A stretch of DNA of 64,000 nt from an uncultured Cellvibrio sp. (GCA_937958105.1 CALFXJ010000037.1:98615-162614); one strand, 5' to 3'. Shown: positions 29,974 to 38,881, counted from the stretch's first letter. Made by a program: numbers and translations. Notes: a model not told the origin generated them from the letters alone.

Positions 29974-30597
29974 ATGCTAAAAAAATTTTCTAACCCAGTA
30001 GCTGCTGCTGTTGTAGCTTTGCTCTTTTCCGGACAAGCGAATGCAGTCGTTATCAATTTTGATGATCTCGTCTGGACGCCGCTGGATCCACCCTGTCTCT
30101 GCGATCAGCCATTGACGAATGAATACGAATCTCAGGGGCTGATTATCGATGGTGGTTATCTCATGGCCTATGATCCAAACGATGATAACGTCATCTCACC
30201 AGATAATTATCTATTGGGAAGCGACTATTTGAGACTGGATTTTGTCGGAACACTGCCAACATTTATCAGCATGATCGTTAACTCCTTTCATGAAGAGGCG
30301 ATCTATTTTACGGTGTACGGACAGGAGGGGCTGATAGAGCAGCAGCAAACGGACGGCTATGCCGGCCCAGTGAGTACTCCCTACAGACCCAATCAGCAGA
30401 TGACATTTACCCATGCCCAGGGAATCGCGTCTATAGCTATTCACGGATTCTATAATATGCGCACCTCGGCAAAAATTGATGATCTGACACTGGAGTATGC
30501 CGACATACCGGCACCTTCCACGCTGTTTTTACTCTTGTCTGGCTTGCTGGCAATGATATGGATGAGAAAATATCACCCGCAGCGCCTCCGAGGTTAG
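29974..30597 (+). CDS. PEP-CTERM-like exported protein with variant PAP motif
   Basis: The precursor has 207 residues. The signal peptide FSNPVAAAVVALLFSGQANA is followed by a beta-rich domain (VVINFDDLVWTPLDPPCLCD, YLRLDFVGTLPTFISMIVNS) and a tail with the PEP-CTERM layout: IPAPSTLFLLLSGLLAMIWM, then basic residues. The usual Glu of PEP is Ala here. AGGAGG lies nine bases before ATG 29974, which I prefer to GTG 29968. It is probably a substrate of the same sorting system as the protein at 24.8 kb, if the variant motif is tolerated. Confidence 0.8.
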   Translation: MLKKFSNPVAAAVVALLFSGQANAVVINFDDLVWTPLDPPCLCDQPLTNEYESQGLIIDGGYLMAYDPNDDNVISPDNYLLGSDYLRLDFVGTLPTFISMIVNSFHEEAIYFTVYGQEGLIEQQQTDGYAGPVSTPYRPNQQMTFTHAQGIASIAIHGFYNMRTSAKIDDLTLEYADIPAPSTLFLLLSGLLAMIWMRKYHPQRLRG

Positions 30598-30824
30598 GCT
30601 CGGCCGAGCTTTTCGGGGGATGTACCTTTACCAAAAACTACGATACTGGCGGTTCCGGATTTCTGTATGACCAATACCTCATCACCTGTCCATCCGGCAC
30701 TTATCAGGTGGGTGTTTATAAATCGACACTCAGCTTTCCCTGTTATCAATGCACCTTCTACCCGGCCAGCAACACTTACTTCGTCGAAGGCACCTGCGAT
30801 AACTGGAGGGTGTACCGCAACTAA
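30558..30824 (+). CDS. Cysteine-rich small protein, possibly a gene remnant
   Basis: The frame has 88 codons, of which residues 20-88 look protein-like and cysteine-rich (GGCTFTKNYDTGGSGFLYDQ, YLITCPSGTYQVGVYKSTLS, FPCYQCTFYPASNTYFVEGT). No signal peptide or ribosome-binding site is visible, and the only ATG lies inside the preceding gene. The stop is followed 20 bases later by a strong terminator, which supports a former or present gene end. It may be a small disulfide-rich exported protein that has lost its 5' part. Confidence 0.4.
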   Translation: MDEKISPAAPPRLGSAELFGGCTFTKNYDTGGSGFLYDQYLITCPSGTYQVGVYKSTLSFPCYQCTFYPASNTYFVEGTCDNWRVYRN

Positions 30825-30844
30825 GAGGCGGTAAGTAACGTTAA

Positions 30845-30887
30845 ATTCAGCGATGGAGAACCAGGCTCCATCGCTGAATCTGTTTTT
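30845..30887 (+). terminator. Rho-independent terminator, 14-bp perfect stem
   Basis: ATTCAGCGATGGAG (30845-30858) and CTCCATCGCTGAAT (30866-30879) pair perfectly around AACCAGG and are followed by CTGTTTTT. It ends the unit with the PEP-CTERM-like gene and the cysteine-rich frame. Confidence 0.9.
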
Positions 30888-31001
30888 ACATTTATTGATT
30901 CGGCTTTACCGTCTGCAGCTCGGGAAGGCGAGAGTAATGATGAAGCTTATTGGTCTCGCTCCGCTCCAGTTCTTGATAGACCGTATCCGGTAAGCGCTTA
31001 T

Positions 31002-31298
31002 CTATCTCTTCAACAGGTTCAACGCCGGAACCTGGACTTCCGACAAATCACCGTCAAGCAGATAGTCAATCCATAAATATGCAATCCCACCGACCACACC
31101 AACCAGAACGTCCGGATCAATAGCGGGCTTGGCAACACGCACCAGCCTCCGTTCAGGATGTCTGGGTGGAGAAACCACCTCCACCTGCAGCTCATCCGGG
31201 TACACCGGCTCGGCTGAATCAACAGACTGCTGTGGCATATCATCAGCCCACGCAGCCAGGCTGGTCAGTAACAGCGTGATTGAAAAGAGAGGTTTCAT
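31002..31298 (-). CDS. Hypothetical small exported protein
   Basis: This 98-residue protein has a clear signal peptide (KPLFSITLLLTSLAAWADD), a polar Pro- and Val-rich middle (YPDELQVEVVSPPRHPERRL) and a short hydrophobic patch, GVVGGIAYLWIDYLLDGDL. No family is recognised. It follows the unknown membrane-protein gene on the same strand by 22 bases, so the two are probably one operon. Confidence 0.6.
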   Translation of the reverse strand: MKPLFSITLLLTSLAAWADDMPQQSVDSAEPVYPDELQVEVVSPPRHPERRLVRVAKPAIDPDVLVGVVGGIAYLWIDYLLDGDLSEVQVPALNLLKR

Positions 31299-31320
31299 GA
31301 ATATCCTTGAGGCTGGTGGT

Positions 31321-32193
31321 TTAAAACCATTCCATAGTGCTGAGGCAAACAGGCATCGGCCGAGGGAGTGGTTTGGTTGTCAGTGAAGAAATCACGAAAT
31401 GCACCTCGTCTTTTGTAGCAGAATCCCCGGTAAAAAGCAGCACATCTATATCAATATTCTGCTGTGTAGAAGAATTCATCACCAGCCAGCGCCAGCGCTC
31501 TAAAGGCTGGGCTGAGTGAGCGCCAATGCTTTTAACCAGGCAAACCTGGTTATTTGAGTCTTCAAAGCAATAAATGTCGAGACGCCTTTGATCCATCGAT
31601 GCAGACAAGCGCAGGTTATTGACAACCTCAGCCATAACAATTCCAGATTCATGAAAGCATCGCGGGCGTAGCTCAGCCAAAATCGATCCGTCTCGCTGCA
31701 CGGTAAAATAATTTCCCTCTACGTCATGTACATGCTTATCCCAATGGGCAGGAATCCGCAACGAGAAGCCTCCGATGTCACTGGTAAACTCTGTGAAATC
31801 TCCGGAATAAGACGATGTTAATACGACAGGCGTCTGGTCAAAGTACCCACCCGAGGCTGCAACAACATTCTTTATCTGTCGCTCCAGACCAAACCCTCCC
31901 AGCAAGCTCATGACAAGAAGAGATACACAGATACCTGCTTTCAAGGTGCTTGATCTGGAGACCAGTGGACTCAAACAAACCCCGACAATTACCAACGCAG
32001 CTGACAACTTTACCGCCAGAGGCAGAAAGTCTTCATGATTGAAGATAGAAAAGTAGAAATCAATAAACCTGAAAATAAAGAAATAGGTTATCCCGACGAG
32101 CGAAAACACGGAAATCCGGTAGCAGGAGTCATCCTTGATTTTCTTGTGGTTGATTAGAATCAAGGCCATGGTGAGGGGGATGAGTGTGTGCAT
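31321..32193 (-). CDS. Membrane protein of unknown function
   Basis: The protein has 290 residues. About four hydrophobic segments fill the first 105 residues (RISVFSLVGITYFFIFRFID, VKLSAALVIVGVCLSPLVSR, GICVSLLVMSLLGGFG among them). A soluble domain follows, beginning GGFSLRIPAHWDKHVHDVEG and containing two Cys-bearing stretches. The domain reads like a periplasmic beta-rich module. No family is recognised. The base composition is lower in GC than the neighbouring TatD and vWA genes. Confidence 0.6.
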   Translation of the reverse strand: MHTLIPLTMALILINHKKIKDDSCYRISVFSLVGITYFFIFRFIDFYFSIFNHEDFLPLAVKLSAALVIVGVCLSPLVSRSSTLKAGICVSLLVMSLLGGFGLERQIKNVVAASGGYFDQTPVVLTSSYSGDFTEFTSDIGGFSLRIPAHWDKHVHDVEGNYFTVQRDGSILAELRPRCFHESGIVMAEVVNNLRLSASMDQRRLDIYCFEDSNNQVCLVKSIGAHSAQPLERWRWLVMNSSTQQNIDIDVLLFTGDSATKDEVHFVISSLTTKPLPRPMPVCLSTMEWF

Positions 32194-32333
32194 TTCTTTT
32201 TATACATCCTGTTATTTGGAAGTTCCGTTAGGCATCTTCATTGTAGAAGAACTGTCTTGGCCAGAATAGCCGGAGAAAAAAAAGAAACAAACACAAGATA
32301 GAAAGAGACGTGTTGCAGACGAATCAGGATTTT

Positions 32334-32368
32334 CCTGCAGCCAACGAGCTATTCTCGTTAGCTGCAGG
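32334..32368 (-). terminator. Hairpin downstream of the GH43 gene
   Basis: CCTGCAGCCAACGAG and CTCGTTAGCTGCAGG pair over 15 positions with one mismatch around CTATT. It lies 21 bases past the GH43 stop on the minus strand, where a terminator is expected, but no U-run follows, so the function is uncertain. Confidence 0.5.
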
Positions 32369-32389
32369 AGAACTCAAACCATTAAATGA

Positions 32390-34123
32390 TTAATTACTCT
32401 TACAGTAAGGCCCAACAATGGTACCCACAAACCCGCCGGCGATGTTGGTGCTGAGGTTGGTTGCATCTACGCCTTCGGCCAGCAGTTGACGCTGTCCATC
32501 TACCTCATAAAACGCCTGCATCTTTCCACCGTTGAATGCCAGCGAGAGGGTGACATCTTCGGTACTTGAGATGGGCGCTGCATTGATGAGCTGGTCATCA
32601 TTAGAACCCTGCCGACGATAAAGCGCGACCTGATTCTTGCCTTCATGCTGAGTGATGCCGATAAACATCAGATGCTGATCGTCTTGCACTGCAGCCAGAC
32701 CTGCGGCGTCGCCTTCAGCCGCTGGAGCGAAGGATACCGTGGTGGAGATTTCGGCAATGTGATGTTGCTGGCGTCGACCGACGAATGAAGGCACTTTGTT
32801 GACGTCGCCAAGGCCGCCATGACATGCCAGATTCAGCGCGCCGCCTTCTACCTGATAAAACGGCTCCTGTGGATCGCGAATCCCCATCCAGCTCAGACCG
32901 AGCGCGTCCCCTTCAAATGAGTCGGTGTAGCCAAAGTCACCCGAGGTGGGTGGTGTCGCTTGTGGTTGCTCCGGCAACGCGGGCTTCTTCAGCGCAAACG
33001 GAATACGCTCACCTTGCGGCAGTATATAAGGCCAGTCATTTTCCCAGCGCACAGGCAATAGGAAAGTCTCGCGACCGATGTTAAACATCTCGCGGTCATA
33101 GGGGCGGATTGCCAGGAAAGTCGCCCACCAGTCGCCGTTTGGAAGTTGCACAAACTTCGCGTGACCCGCAGCAATGATCGGATCTTCCCGGTTCGGGTCC
33201 AGATCGCGCTGTGTCAGGATCGGGTTATGCTCGGCTGGCTTGTAAGGGCCCCATACGTTGTCTGCACGGAAGATGGTCTGCGAATGGTGCACGCTGGTGC
33301 CGCCCTCGGCAGCGGTGATGTAGTAAAAGCCATTGCGCTTGATGATGTGCGGTCCTTCGATCCACACCGGCTTGGTAGAAATATCCACCCCGCCATTGAT
33401 CAATTGTTTGCGCTCACCGGTCATGGTGAGATTTTTCCAGTCGAACTCCTGAATCCAGATGGCGCGATGACCATCGTAGCGAGGCTCTTCGTCGGGCGCG
33501 CCGTTATTCAGGATGTACGCCTTGCCGTCGTCATCCCAATGAATTGAAGGGTCTATCCCTTCAAAACCCAGCCAGTGCGGGTCAGACCAGGGACCGGTAA
33601 TATCCTTGGCGGTCATCACGAAGTTGCCATTGCAGTCCACACAGGTGGAGGTGAGGTAGTAGGTACCCTCGTGGTAAGACAGATCCGGCGCAAAAATGCC
33701 GCGCGACACATTGAGCCCCGAGAAGTCGAACTGGTCCGGCCGATCGATGGCGTTGGCAATATGAGTCCAGTTCACCAGGTCTTTCGAATGATAAATGGGC
33801 AGGCCCGGGAAATGGGTAAAGGTAGACGGTACCAGATAGTAATCATCCCCCACGCGCGCAACGGTCGGGTCCGGGGCATAGCCGGACAGGATAGGGTTGC
33901 GGAATTCGCCTTCCCCAACGGTCACCTTTTCCTGGGATTCCCCCTGATAGCTAAAGCTGGTAAAGCGTGCAGCCTTTTCAAAAGTAGTGCCACTCGCGGC
34001 TTCAGAAACCGCACTGTTCGTGGGTGCCTGAGTTGACTGGGTGCTTTGCTCCGTATTATTGGAATCGCAGCCGATCAGCAGGGCGGCGAGCCCCAGTATC
34101 GGGGCGCCGAGTAGTTTTTTCAT
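32390..34123 (-). CDS. Glycoside hydrolase family 43 lipoprotein (arabinofuranosidase/xylosidase type)
   Basis: The precursor has 577 residues. A lipoprotein signal ends in LLIGC, and a Ser/Thr-rich linker follows. The five-bladed GH43 domain begins at GYAPDPTVARVGDDYYLVPS, with the catalytic-base Asp in this block, and continues with SKDLVNWTHIANAI and DPSIHWDDDGKAYILNNGAP. A C-terminal beta-sandwich of about 190 residues closes the protein (FGYTDSFEGDALGLSWMGIR). Enzymes of this plan remove xylose or arabinose from plant polysaccharides. It would be anchored at a membrane facing the periplasm or the outside. The substrate cannot be fixed by eye. Confidence 0.9.
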   Translation of the reverse strand: MKKLLGAPILGLAALLIGCDSNNTEQSTQSTQAPTNSAVSEAASGTTFEKAARFTSFSYQGESQEKVTVGEGEFRNPILSGYAPDPTVARVGDDYYLVPSTFTHFPGLPIYHSKDLVNWTHIANAIDRPDQFDFSGLNVSRGIFAPDLSYHEGTYYLTSTCVDCNGNFVMTAKDITGPWSDPHWLGFEGIDPSIHWDDDGKAYILNNGAPDEEPRYDGHRAIWIQEFDWKNLTMTGERKQLINGGVDISTKPVWIEGPHIIKRNGFYYITAAEGGTSVHHSQTIFRADNVWGPYKPAEHNPILTQRDLDPNREDPIIAAGHAKFVQLPNGDWWATFLAIRPYDREMFNIGRETFLLPVRWENDWPYILPQGERIPFALKKPALPEQPQATPPTSGDFGYTDSFEGDALGLSWMGIRDPQEPFYQVEGGALNLACHGGLGDVNKVPSFVGRRQQHHIAEISTTVSFAPAAEGDAAGLAAVQDDQHLMFIGITQHEGKNQVALYRRQGSNDDQLINAAPISSTEDVTLSLAFNGGKMQAFYEVDGQRQLLAEGVDATNLSTNIAGGFVGTIVGPYCKSN

Positions 34124-34239
34124 TGTTTTAATCCTCGTGATTTATAAAAAGTCCGAATGACCATAACAATAGTAATACAAATAGCAAGAGGATGGGGAGG
34201 AATAGCCTTCTTCCTGGTATCTCCATGGGCAACTAAAGG

Positions 34240-34344
34240 CTACACGCTAAGCCCTAAACCCCAGTGAGCTCCATTTAGCAGCTCAACATCAAGGCGCAAC
34301 TTGTCACCTGCAGGCTCTACATGAAGCTTCAGGGAAGAAGGTGT
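34240..34344 (-). pseudogene. Possible decayed C-terminal coding remnant at the island edge
   Basis: On the minus strand a short frame reads SLKLHVEPAGDKLRLDVELL, then NGAHWGLGLSV and stop, which is protein-like. Two consecutive TAG codons lie just upstream (34345-34350), and before them the same frame reads GVENLAIAPGYKPSS. This could be the eroded end of a gene that once preceded the GH43 gene. It lies between host DNA and the AbiE genes, so it may mark the left boundary of the defence island. Evidence is composition only. Confidence 0.3.
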
Positions 34345-34413
34345 CTACTAGCTGGAAGGCTTATAACCGGGTGCGATTGCCAGATTTTCCACGCCGCTGC
34401 ACTGGTTTCACTG

Positions 34414-35331
34414 TCAACGCCACTCATTGGCCGCCGTCCAATTTTTAACAAAAGGCTGACCTGAGCGTGCTGCCTCTATGGTAGGCGCAAGAAAGCTTGT
34501 TACTTGAGCGACGATATCAGAAAAATCGTTTGGTAAATGCTCCTGATTAATTCGCCGGCAAAATGCTGCCCACTGAACCTGTTTTTCTTTGATGAATGGT
34601 GCTTGGAATGCGACGATATTATCTGACAGGGCTGTGCCGCGCTGTTTAAATGTAAGCTGAATCGCTTGCGCCAATTGACTGCCATTGAAGTTAAACTGTC
34701 GCGAGAGCAGCCAAATATCATAAAAGTCCTTCATCCGGCTGTTCAGAATTCCAAGCTTGACCATCGCTTCGAACTTCTCCGCAATGGCGCTCTCACGGCT
34801 GTAGCAGAGCAATCTCGGAGCAGTGAAGTCGAGCATGGTCGGCAGATCACATTCCTCCGGACATGGGTGCACAATATCGCCGAACCCAATGTCAATCTGC
34901 ATATTCATTCTGGCTGAATCAAGAGTGCCGCGAAACCTTATACGAACGCCTTGATAATCTGCATCCTCTTTGATGCGTTCAGATTGAATTGAGTCAACGT
35001 CGAAATTCAAACCGTCAGGCTCGACCGCCAAATTAAGAATTTCAGTTATCTGCGACACGATATTGGTTTCTTCATTGCTGGTTTTTCCCAGCAAATCGAT
35101 GTCCATCGTTGGTCTGCCCTCAATTTTTGAAGACAGGGGCGATTCCCAAACACGCAGCATCAGAGCACCTTTAAGGATGAAGTGCTTTGCGTGGGATGAT
35201 TGGGACAAGCGATATAAAAATCTCTCCATGGCATAGTATTGGAGCAATTCGGCAAATGGCCGTTTATCGCTTCTTGCGCGGTTCAGTAATTTTTGGCGTA
35301 CCGAGGCTGAGATATTTTTAGTTGTGTTCAT
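34414..35331 (-). CDS. AbiEii-type nucleotidyltransferase toxin
   Basis: The product has 305 residues. The nucleotidyltransferase signature of AbiEii/AbiGii toxins is seen in LKGALMLRVWE and GRPTMDIDLLGKTSN, with the metal-binding DxD (MDIDL), and later RESAIAEKFEAMVKLG, SRMKDFYDIWLLSR. AbiE toxins block growth when freed, giving abortive phage resistance. The related MenT toxins add nucleotides to tRNA. The cognate antitoxin gene lies upstream, 70 bases away, on the same strand, although most AbiE pairs are closer. Confidence 0.88.
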   Translation of the reverse strand: MNTTKNISASVRQKLLNRARSDKRPFAELLQYYAMERFLYRLSQSSHAKHFILKGALMLRVWESPLSSKIEGRPTMDIDLLGKTSNEETNIVSQITEILNLAVEPDGLNFDVDSIQSERIKEDADYQGVRIRFRGTLDSARMNMQIDIGFGDIVHPCPEECDLPTMLDFTAPRLLCYSRESAIAEKFEAMVKLGILNSRMKDFYDIWLLSRQFNFNGSQLAQAIQLTFKQRGTALSDNIVAFQAPFIKEKQVQWAAFCRRINQEHLPNDFSDIVAQVTSFLAPTIEAARSGQPFVKNWTAANEWR

Positions 35332-35401
35332 GGCGTACTTCCTTGTACGCCACCCTTACGGGCAGCCGGCGGCTGTGCAAAATGTCTATCCTGAAATTTT
35401 G

Positions 35402-36022
35402 TCAAAGTGTGGCCTCTAAGTAGGGGCGCATTATTTTTTCGACTCGGCAGACTCTTGCATACATTATTAGTTTTTCGAGATTGAATGTTTTGCGCGCTTT
35501 ATAGAATTTCAGTGCTTCCAGTACTATGTCCATTCCCAGCTTGTTTCTGAACTTAAAGCAGTCAGCCAGGGTCTTTTCCGGGCAGTAAATATTGATTGAA
35601 ACACCATCAATTTGATGAGTTTCAACCCCTTCTTTCAGTGCAGCCTCAGAAAACCTATGCACCGAGATCGGTGGATAGTCTACCCGAGGAGTTTCCGCGC
35701 CTTTGGGCAGAGCAATAGAAACAGCATGCGGAATTTGGGTGGTGATATCGTGATAAGCCAGTGCCGAAACGAGGCAGATGACTGCTTGAGGAACCCTCTT
35801 GGCAACGATCACAAGGTCTGGATCAGATATTTGGTCCTGATCCATAAGGCGATAAACACCACGAGATAGGAGCTCCAGCTCACCGGAATCTCTGAGTTGA
35901 TACAGGGTTCGGGGGTGGATCCCCGCCTGAATTGCATCCATAGTCCGAATCGTGCCCCCCATCTCTCGGATGGCATCAAGGGCCGTCTGGCGGGCTTTGC
36001 TTATTGCAGGCATTTTAGTCAT
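35402..36022 (-). CDS. AbiEi-type antitoxin and transcription regulator
   Basis: This 206-residue protein has an N-terminal winged helix (LDAIREMGGTIRTMDAIQAG, IHPRTLYQLRDSGELELLSR, GVYRLMD) and the AbiEi antitoxin domain (VICLVSALAYHDITTQIPHA, VSIALPKGAETPRVDYPPIS). The conserved EKTLADCFKFRNKLGMDIVL follows. Proteins of this family bind the promoter of the pair and counter the nucleotidyltransferase. The control region at 36.02-36.08 kb is AT-rich with TATAGAAATAGATATATATA, where autorepression is likely. Confidence 0.88.
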   Translation of the reverse strand: MTKMPAISKARQTALDAIREMGGTIRTMDAIQAGIHPRTLYQLRDSGELELLSRGVYRLMDQDQISDPDLVIVAKRVPQAVICLVSALAYHDITTQIPHAVSIALPKGAETPRVDYPPISVHRFSEAALKEGVETHQIDGVSINIYCPEKTLADCFKFRNKLGMDIVLEALKFYKARKTFNLEKLIMYARVCRVEKIMRPYLEATL

Positions 36023-36183
36023 GGATAATAAAACCTATAGAAATAGATATATATAGGTAATACTATCCGCCCCAATGGGAATCGGCAAGTAGTGAATAGT
36101 GAAGGGTAATTGCCGAGTAACAAGGCTAACCACCTGCGGCGTGACCTGCTCCGCAAACCCGCAGCATAAGGGCCGGTTGCGCG

Positions 36184-36693
36184 GTGCACTCTGAGGTAAA
36201 AGAGCGGCTCACATGTCTCGATCAATTCAATCAAGGGCAGCGATCGGCTCCCTATTCACGAAGTCACCACCTCTATCTCGCCAAGTACACCTTGTTGGCC
36301 AAGGCGGTGCTACTCGTTTGTTACCACCGTGGTCTAAGTCGTGATGAACTGGCAGGACTCCGGCTATCTAGCCTTACCGTCGCTGATGAGGTGGCGACGC
36401 TGACGATGCCCACTGGTGCCACCAGGCCGCTTTTCGATCTGGAGACTGCGTACCACCAAACCCTGGAAGCCTGGTGCCGCCTTCGCCGGTATGAGGAACC
36501 GCAAGAGTATCTGTTTGGTGCCATTCTGAAAGATGGCAGGTTATCGCCCTACTCCATCACAGCAAGCTACACCGAGCTGGCGCGGTTTGTTTTTTTGGCC
36601 GATGCAGGATGTCATGTAGAAAAATCAAAAATTGTGAGAAATCACCTAAAAATGAGATCTTTGCGGAGTATGAAGGAGGTTGAAATGAGTTGA
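36184..36693 (+). pseudogene. Truncated tyrosine recombinase/integrase remnant
   Basis: The frame has 169 codons, and residues 35-130 resemble the catalytic domain start of a phage-type integrase: VLLVCYHRGLSRDELAGLRL with the first catalytic Arg region, then a beta hairpin (VATLTMPTGATRPLFDLETA), EAWCRLRRYEEPQEYLFG and GRLSPYSITASYTELARF. The His-x-x-Arg and Tyr motifs are missing, and the last 40 residues do not fit the family. It is likely a dead integrase that once moved part of this defence island. Confidence 0.6.
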
Positions 36694-36725
36694 TTTAACA
36701 TTCTCAATAATATCTCAAAATACTC

Positions 36726-36748
36726 TACAGTATAAAAACTTTACAGTA
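36726..36748 (+). promoter_or_regulatory. BREX operon promoter region with paired TACAGTA sites
   Basis: TACAGTA occurs at 36726-36732 and 36742-36748, 16 bases apart, flanking TATAAA (36731-36736), which could be a -10 box. The region is strongly AT-rich and lies 50-70 bases ahead of the brxR-like start. A dimeric WYL regulator encoded next could bind the pair and repress its own operon, as reported for BrxR proteins. The site assignment is inference. Confidence 0.45.
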
Positions 36749-36797
36749 AATAAATTTTGGGGTAGCCTGATTATGTGATGATTTAATGAGGCTACTC

Positions 36798-37664
36798 ATG
36801 GCTGATGAAAAGCATGAAGTTCTACTAAGGCTGAGAGCAATTGAATTGCTGGCGTACTGGGAGGGACGATTGGTTACCAATCGGCTCATGTCCTGGTTTG
36901 GTATCAGCCGACAACAGGCTTCATCTGATATTAAGCGTTATATAAGTATTCATAATCCTGGCTCCCTTTATCACGATCCGGGAGTTAAAGGGTATGTCCC
37001 GCAAGGGGGCTTCCAGCCGGTCTTAACCAAGGGGCACATCAACGAATACCTGGATATGATTTCCGGTCTGGTCAGCGAATCTGTCGCTGTGACTCTCGAA
37101 TCCGAAGATCATCTTGCTGCTGTCCAACTGCCCGATCGCACGGTTCGGCCAGAAATAGTCCGAGAAATATTACGAGCTTGTCGGACGCAAACCAGCGTAA
37201 AAATCCTCTACGCCTCTATGACCAACCCTGTGTGGAGTGAGCGTGTTATATCTCCGCACACACTGGTTTATACAGGGTTCCGTTGGCATGTTCGTGCGTA
37301 CTGCCACAAGCGTGGTGAGTTCCGTGACTTCATTCTGTCCAGGATAGACCGGACACCAAAACCTGCTACAGAGTCGTCACCCGATCCAATGCACGACTCA
37401 TTGTGGAATGAGCAAATCCTGTTAACCATTGTGCCGAACCCAAAGCTGAACGATGGGCAGAAGGCGCTGGTAGAGAAGGATTTTGGTATGCCGGATGGTC
37501 GGTTACAGATTTCAGTGAGAAAAGCACTGGCACACTATACCTTGCAGCGTTATCAGGCGGCGATAACCGTTGATGAAGCAGCCGATGAGTTTAAGTTCCC
37601 CATCACCCTACTGGATTCAGATCGAAAGAAGCTGAGTCCTTTTTTGTTTGGCTCAGAGTCTTAG
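36798..37664 (+). CDS. brxR: WYL-domain transcription regulator (BrxR-like)
   Basis: The product has 288 residues. The N-terminal winged helix (LRLRAIELLAYWEGRLVTNR, LMSWFGISRQQASSDIKRYI) is followed by the WYL domain (VKILYASMTNPVWSERVISP, TLVYTGFRWHVRAYCHKRGE, FRDFILSRI) and a C-terminal WCX-like part. BrxR regulators sit at the head of BREX and other defence loci and repress them. I start at ATG 36798 because GAGG lies six bases upstream; ATG 36786 has no site. The next gene begins 12 bases after the stop, so the regulator heads the operon. Confidence 0.87.
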   Translation: MADEKHEVLLRLRAIELLAYWEGRLVTNRLMSWFGISRQQASSDIKRYISIHNPGSLYHDPGVKGYVPQGGFQPVLTKGHINEYLDMISGLVSESVAVTLESEDHLAAVQLPDRTVRPEIVREILRACRTQTSVKILYASMTNPVWSERVISPHTLVYTGFRWHVRAYCHKRGEFRDFILSRIDRTPKPATESSPDPMHDSLWNEQILLTIVPNPKLNDGQKALVEKDFGMPDGRLQISVRKALAHYTLQRYQAAITVDEAADEFKFPITLLDSDRKKLSPFLFGSES

Positions 37665-37676
37665 GGGAGGTTGAGT

Positions 37677-38288
37677 TTGATAAAGCAGTTCCATTATGAC
37701 AGCGACATGGCGGGTGGCTCCCTCATGGTGAGAGAAAGCCGTATCGTTGCTGGTTTGCTAATGGACGGCGTAACACCTGAACAGTGGGATGAAGCAATTC
37801 GTGTAGAGAACGTGTTGCAAAAACGCACGCCAGCGTCAGCAAAGCGAAATGCCACGGCGATTCGCAAACGACTTGAGCGTCTGGAGCCGGAGTTCTGGCG
37901 AGCGTTGAGAGATGGTGATGACGAGCTGGCCACACAGGTAGCCTTTTGTGGTGCGCTGGAGCGGAATCTTTTGTTGGTGGAGTTTATGGAGACGGTACTT
38001 CGTGATGCCTACATGTCGAGAGCTGAGCATCTCGATGCGTTTGTTTGGGCGGATTTTCTCGAAGACCGATCACATCGAGATCCAGCTATTTGTGACTGGA
38101 AGGAATCCACCAAAAAGAAAATGGGGCAGGTTGTGTTTCGTATGCTTGCCGAGGTTGGGTACCTGAAGAGTACACGAAAGCTTGAACTACAGCATGTTGT
38201 GGTAAGGCCTGAAGTCAAAACCATGCTCGAAGAGCATTACAAACAGAGAATTAAAAAGTGCATGGAAGTGTCGGCATGGACGCGATAA
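37677..38288 (+). CDS. brxA: BREX protein BrxA (DUF1819)
   Basis: The product has about 203 residues. The opening HYDSDMAGGSLMVRESRIVA, then GLLMDGVTPEQWDEAI and later LLLVEFMETVLRDAYMSRAE, is the DUF1819/BrxA pattern. BrxA is a small DNA-binding member of type I BREX, and its exact role in blocking phage replication is not settled. TTG at 37677 follows GGAGG by six bases and is preferred to the TTG at 37671. It is followed by brxB at 17 bases. Confidence 0.9.
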   Translation: MIKQFHYDSDMAGGSLMVRESRIVAGLLMDGVTPEQWDEAIRVENVLQKRTPASAKRNATAIRKRLERLEPEFWRALRDGDDELATQVAFCGALERNLLLVEFMETVLRDAYMSRAEHLDAFVWADFLEDRSHRDPAICDWKESTKKKMGQVVFRMLAEVGYLKSTRKLELQHVVVRPEVKTMLEEHYKQRIKKCMEVSAWTR

Positions 38289-38305
38289 GTGCATTGGGAG
38301 CAACT

Positions 38306-38881
38306 ATGGATCAACGACTACATGACCGGCTGAATCAGATACCAGACAAGATTCTGTCCCCAGAATTTTTGAGTGGGCAGGGACTGGGAAATGAAATTGG
38401 CTTCTGGATATTTGATTACGAGCCTGAGCAAGAACTTGGGGTTCGAGAGTACATCGAATTCCTTGAGGTTATGTTGGCCAAGAAGCACAGCCATTTGAAG
38501 GTGGTTAACATCAATCTTCTCAAGTGCCTGGTCGGTTATCTTGCCGATCGCAACTTCGTTGATAAAGCCATAGAGATGCAGAAGATCAAAGGTGATGAGG
38601 CCTTGATGAAAGCCCTAAAAGGGCCGCTGCACATGGACAAATTCGCGCCTTACCTGACAGAAAAACATTCCGCTACCGAGCAGGACATCATCTTCATTAC
38701 TGGAGTGGGTTCTGTTTGGCCGTTATTGCGAGCACACAACCTGCTAAACAGCCTTCATTCACTGTTGGGGCATAAGCCTGTCGTCCTGTTTTATCCCGGC
38801 CAATACAACGGCCAGGCAATGAGCCTGTTCGGGAGAATACCCAGCAACAATTACTACAGAGCCTTCAGGTTGGTTCCGTAA
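38306..38881 (+). CDS. brxB: BREX protein BrxB (DUF1788)
   Basis: This 191-residue protein fits the DUF1788/BrxB family: LGNEIGFWIFDYEPEQELGV, VREYIEFLEVMLAKK, QDIIFITGVGSVWPLLRAHN and the closing PVVLFYPGQYNGQAMSLFGR. It is an essential component of type I BREX of unknown biochemical function. The ATG at 38306 has GGGAG six bases upstream; upstream ATGs at 38258 and 38276 overlap brxA and lack a site. Composition is close to 50 percent GC, like the other BREX genes. Confidence 0.9.
   Translation: MDQRLHDRLNQIPDKILSPEFLSGQGLGNEIGFWIFDYEPEQELGVREYIEFLEVMLAKKHSHLKVVNINLLKCLVGYLADRNFVDKAIEMQKIKGDEALMKALKGPLHMDKFAPYLTEKHSATEQDIIFITGVGSVWPLLRAHNLLNSLHSLLGHKPVVLFYPGQYNGQAMSLFGRIPSNNYYRAFRLVP

Noticed and set aside
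36019..36234. Minus-strand open frame of 71 codons upstream of the AbiEi gene
   Set aside because: It is an AT-rich stretch without protein-like character, and it overlaps the AbiE control region and the start of the integrase remnant.
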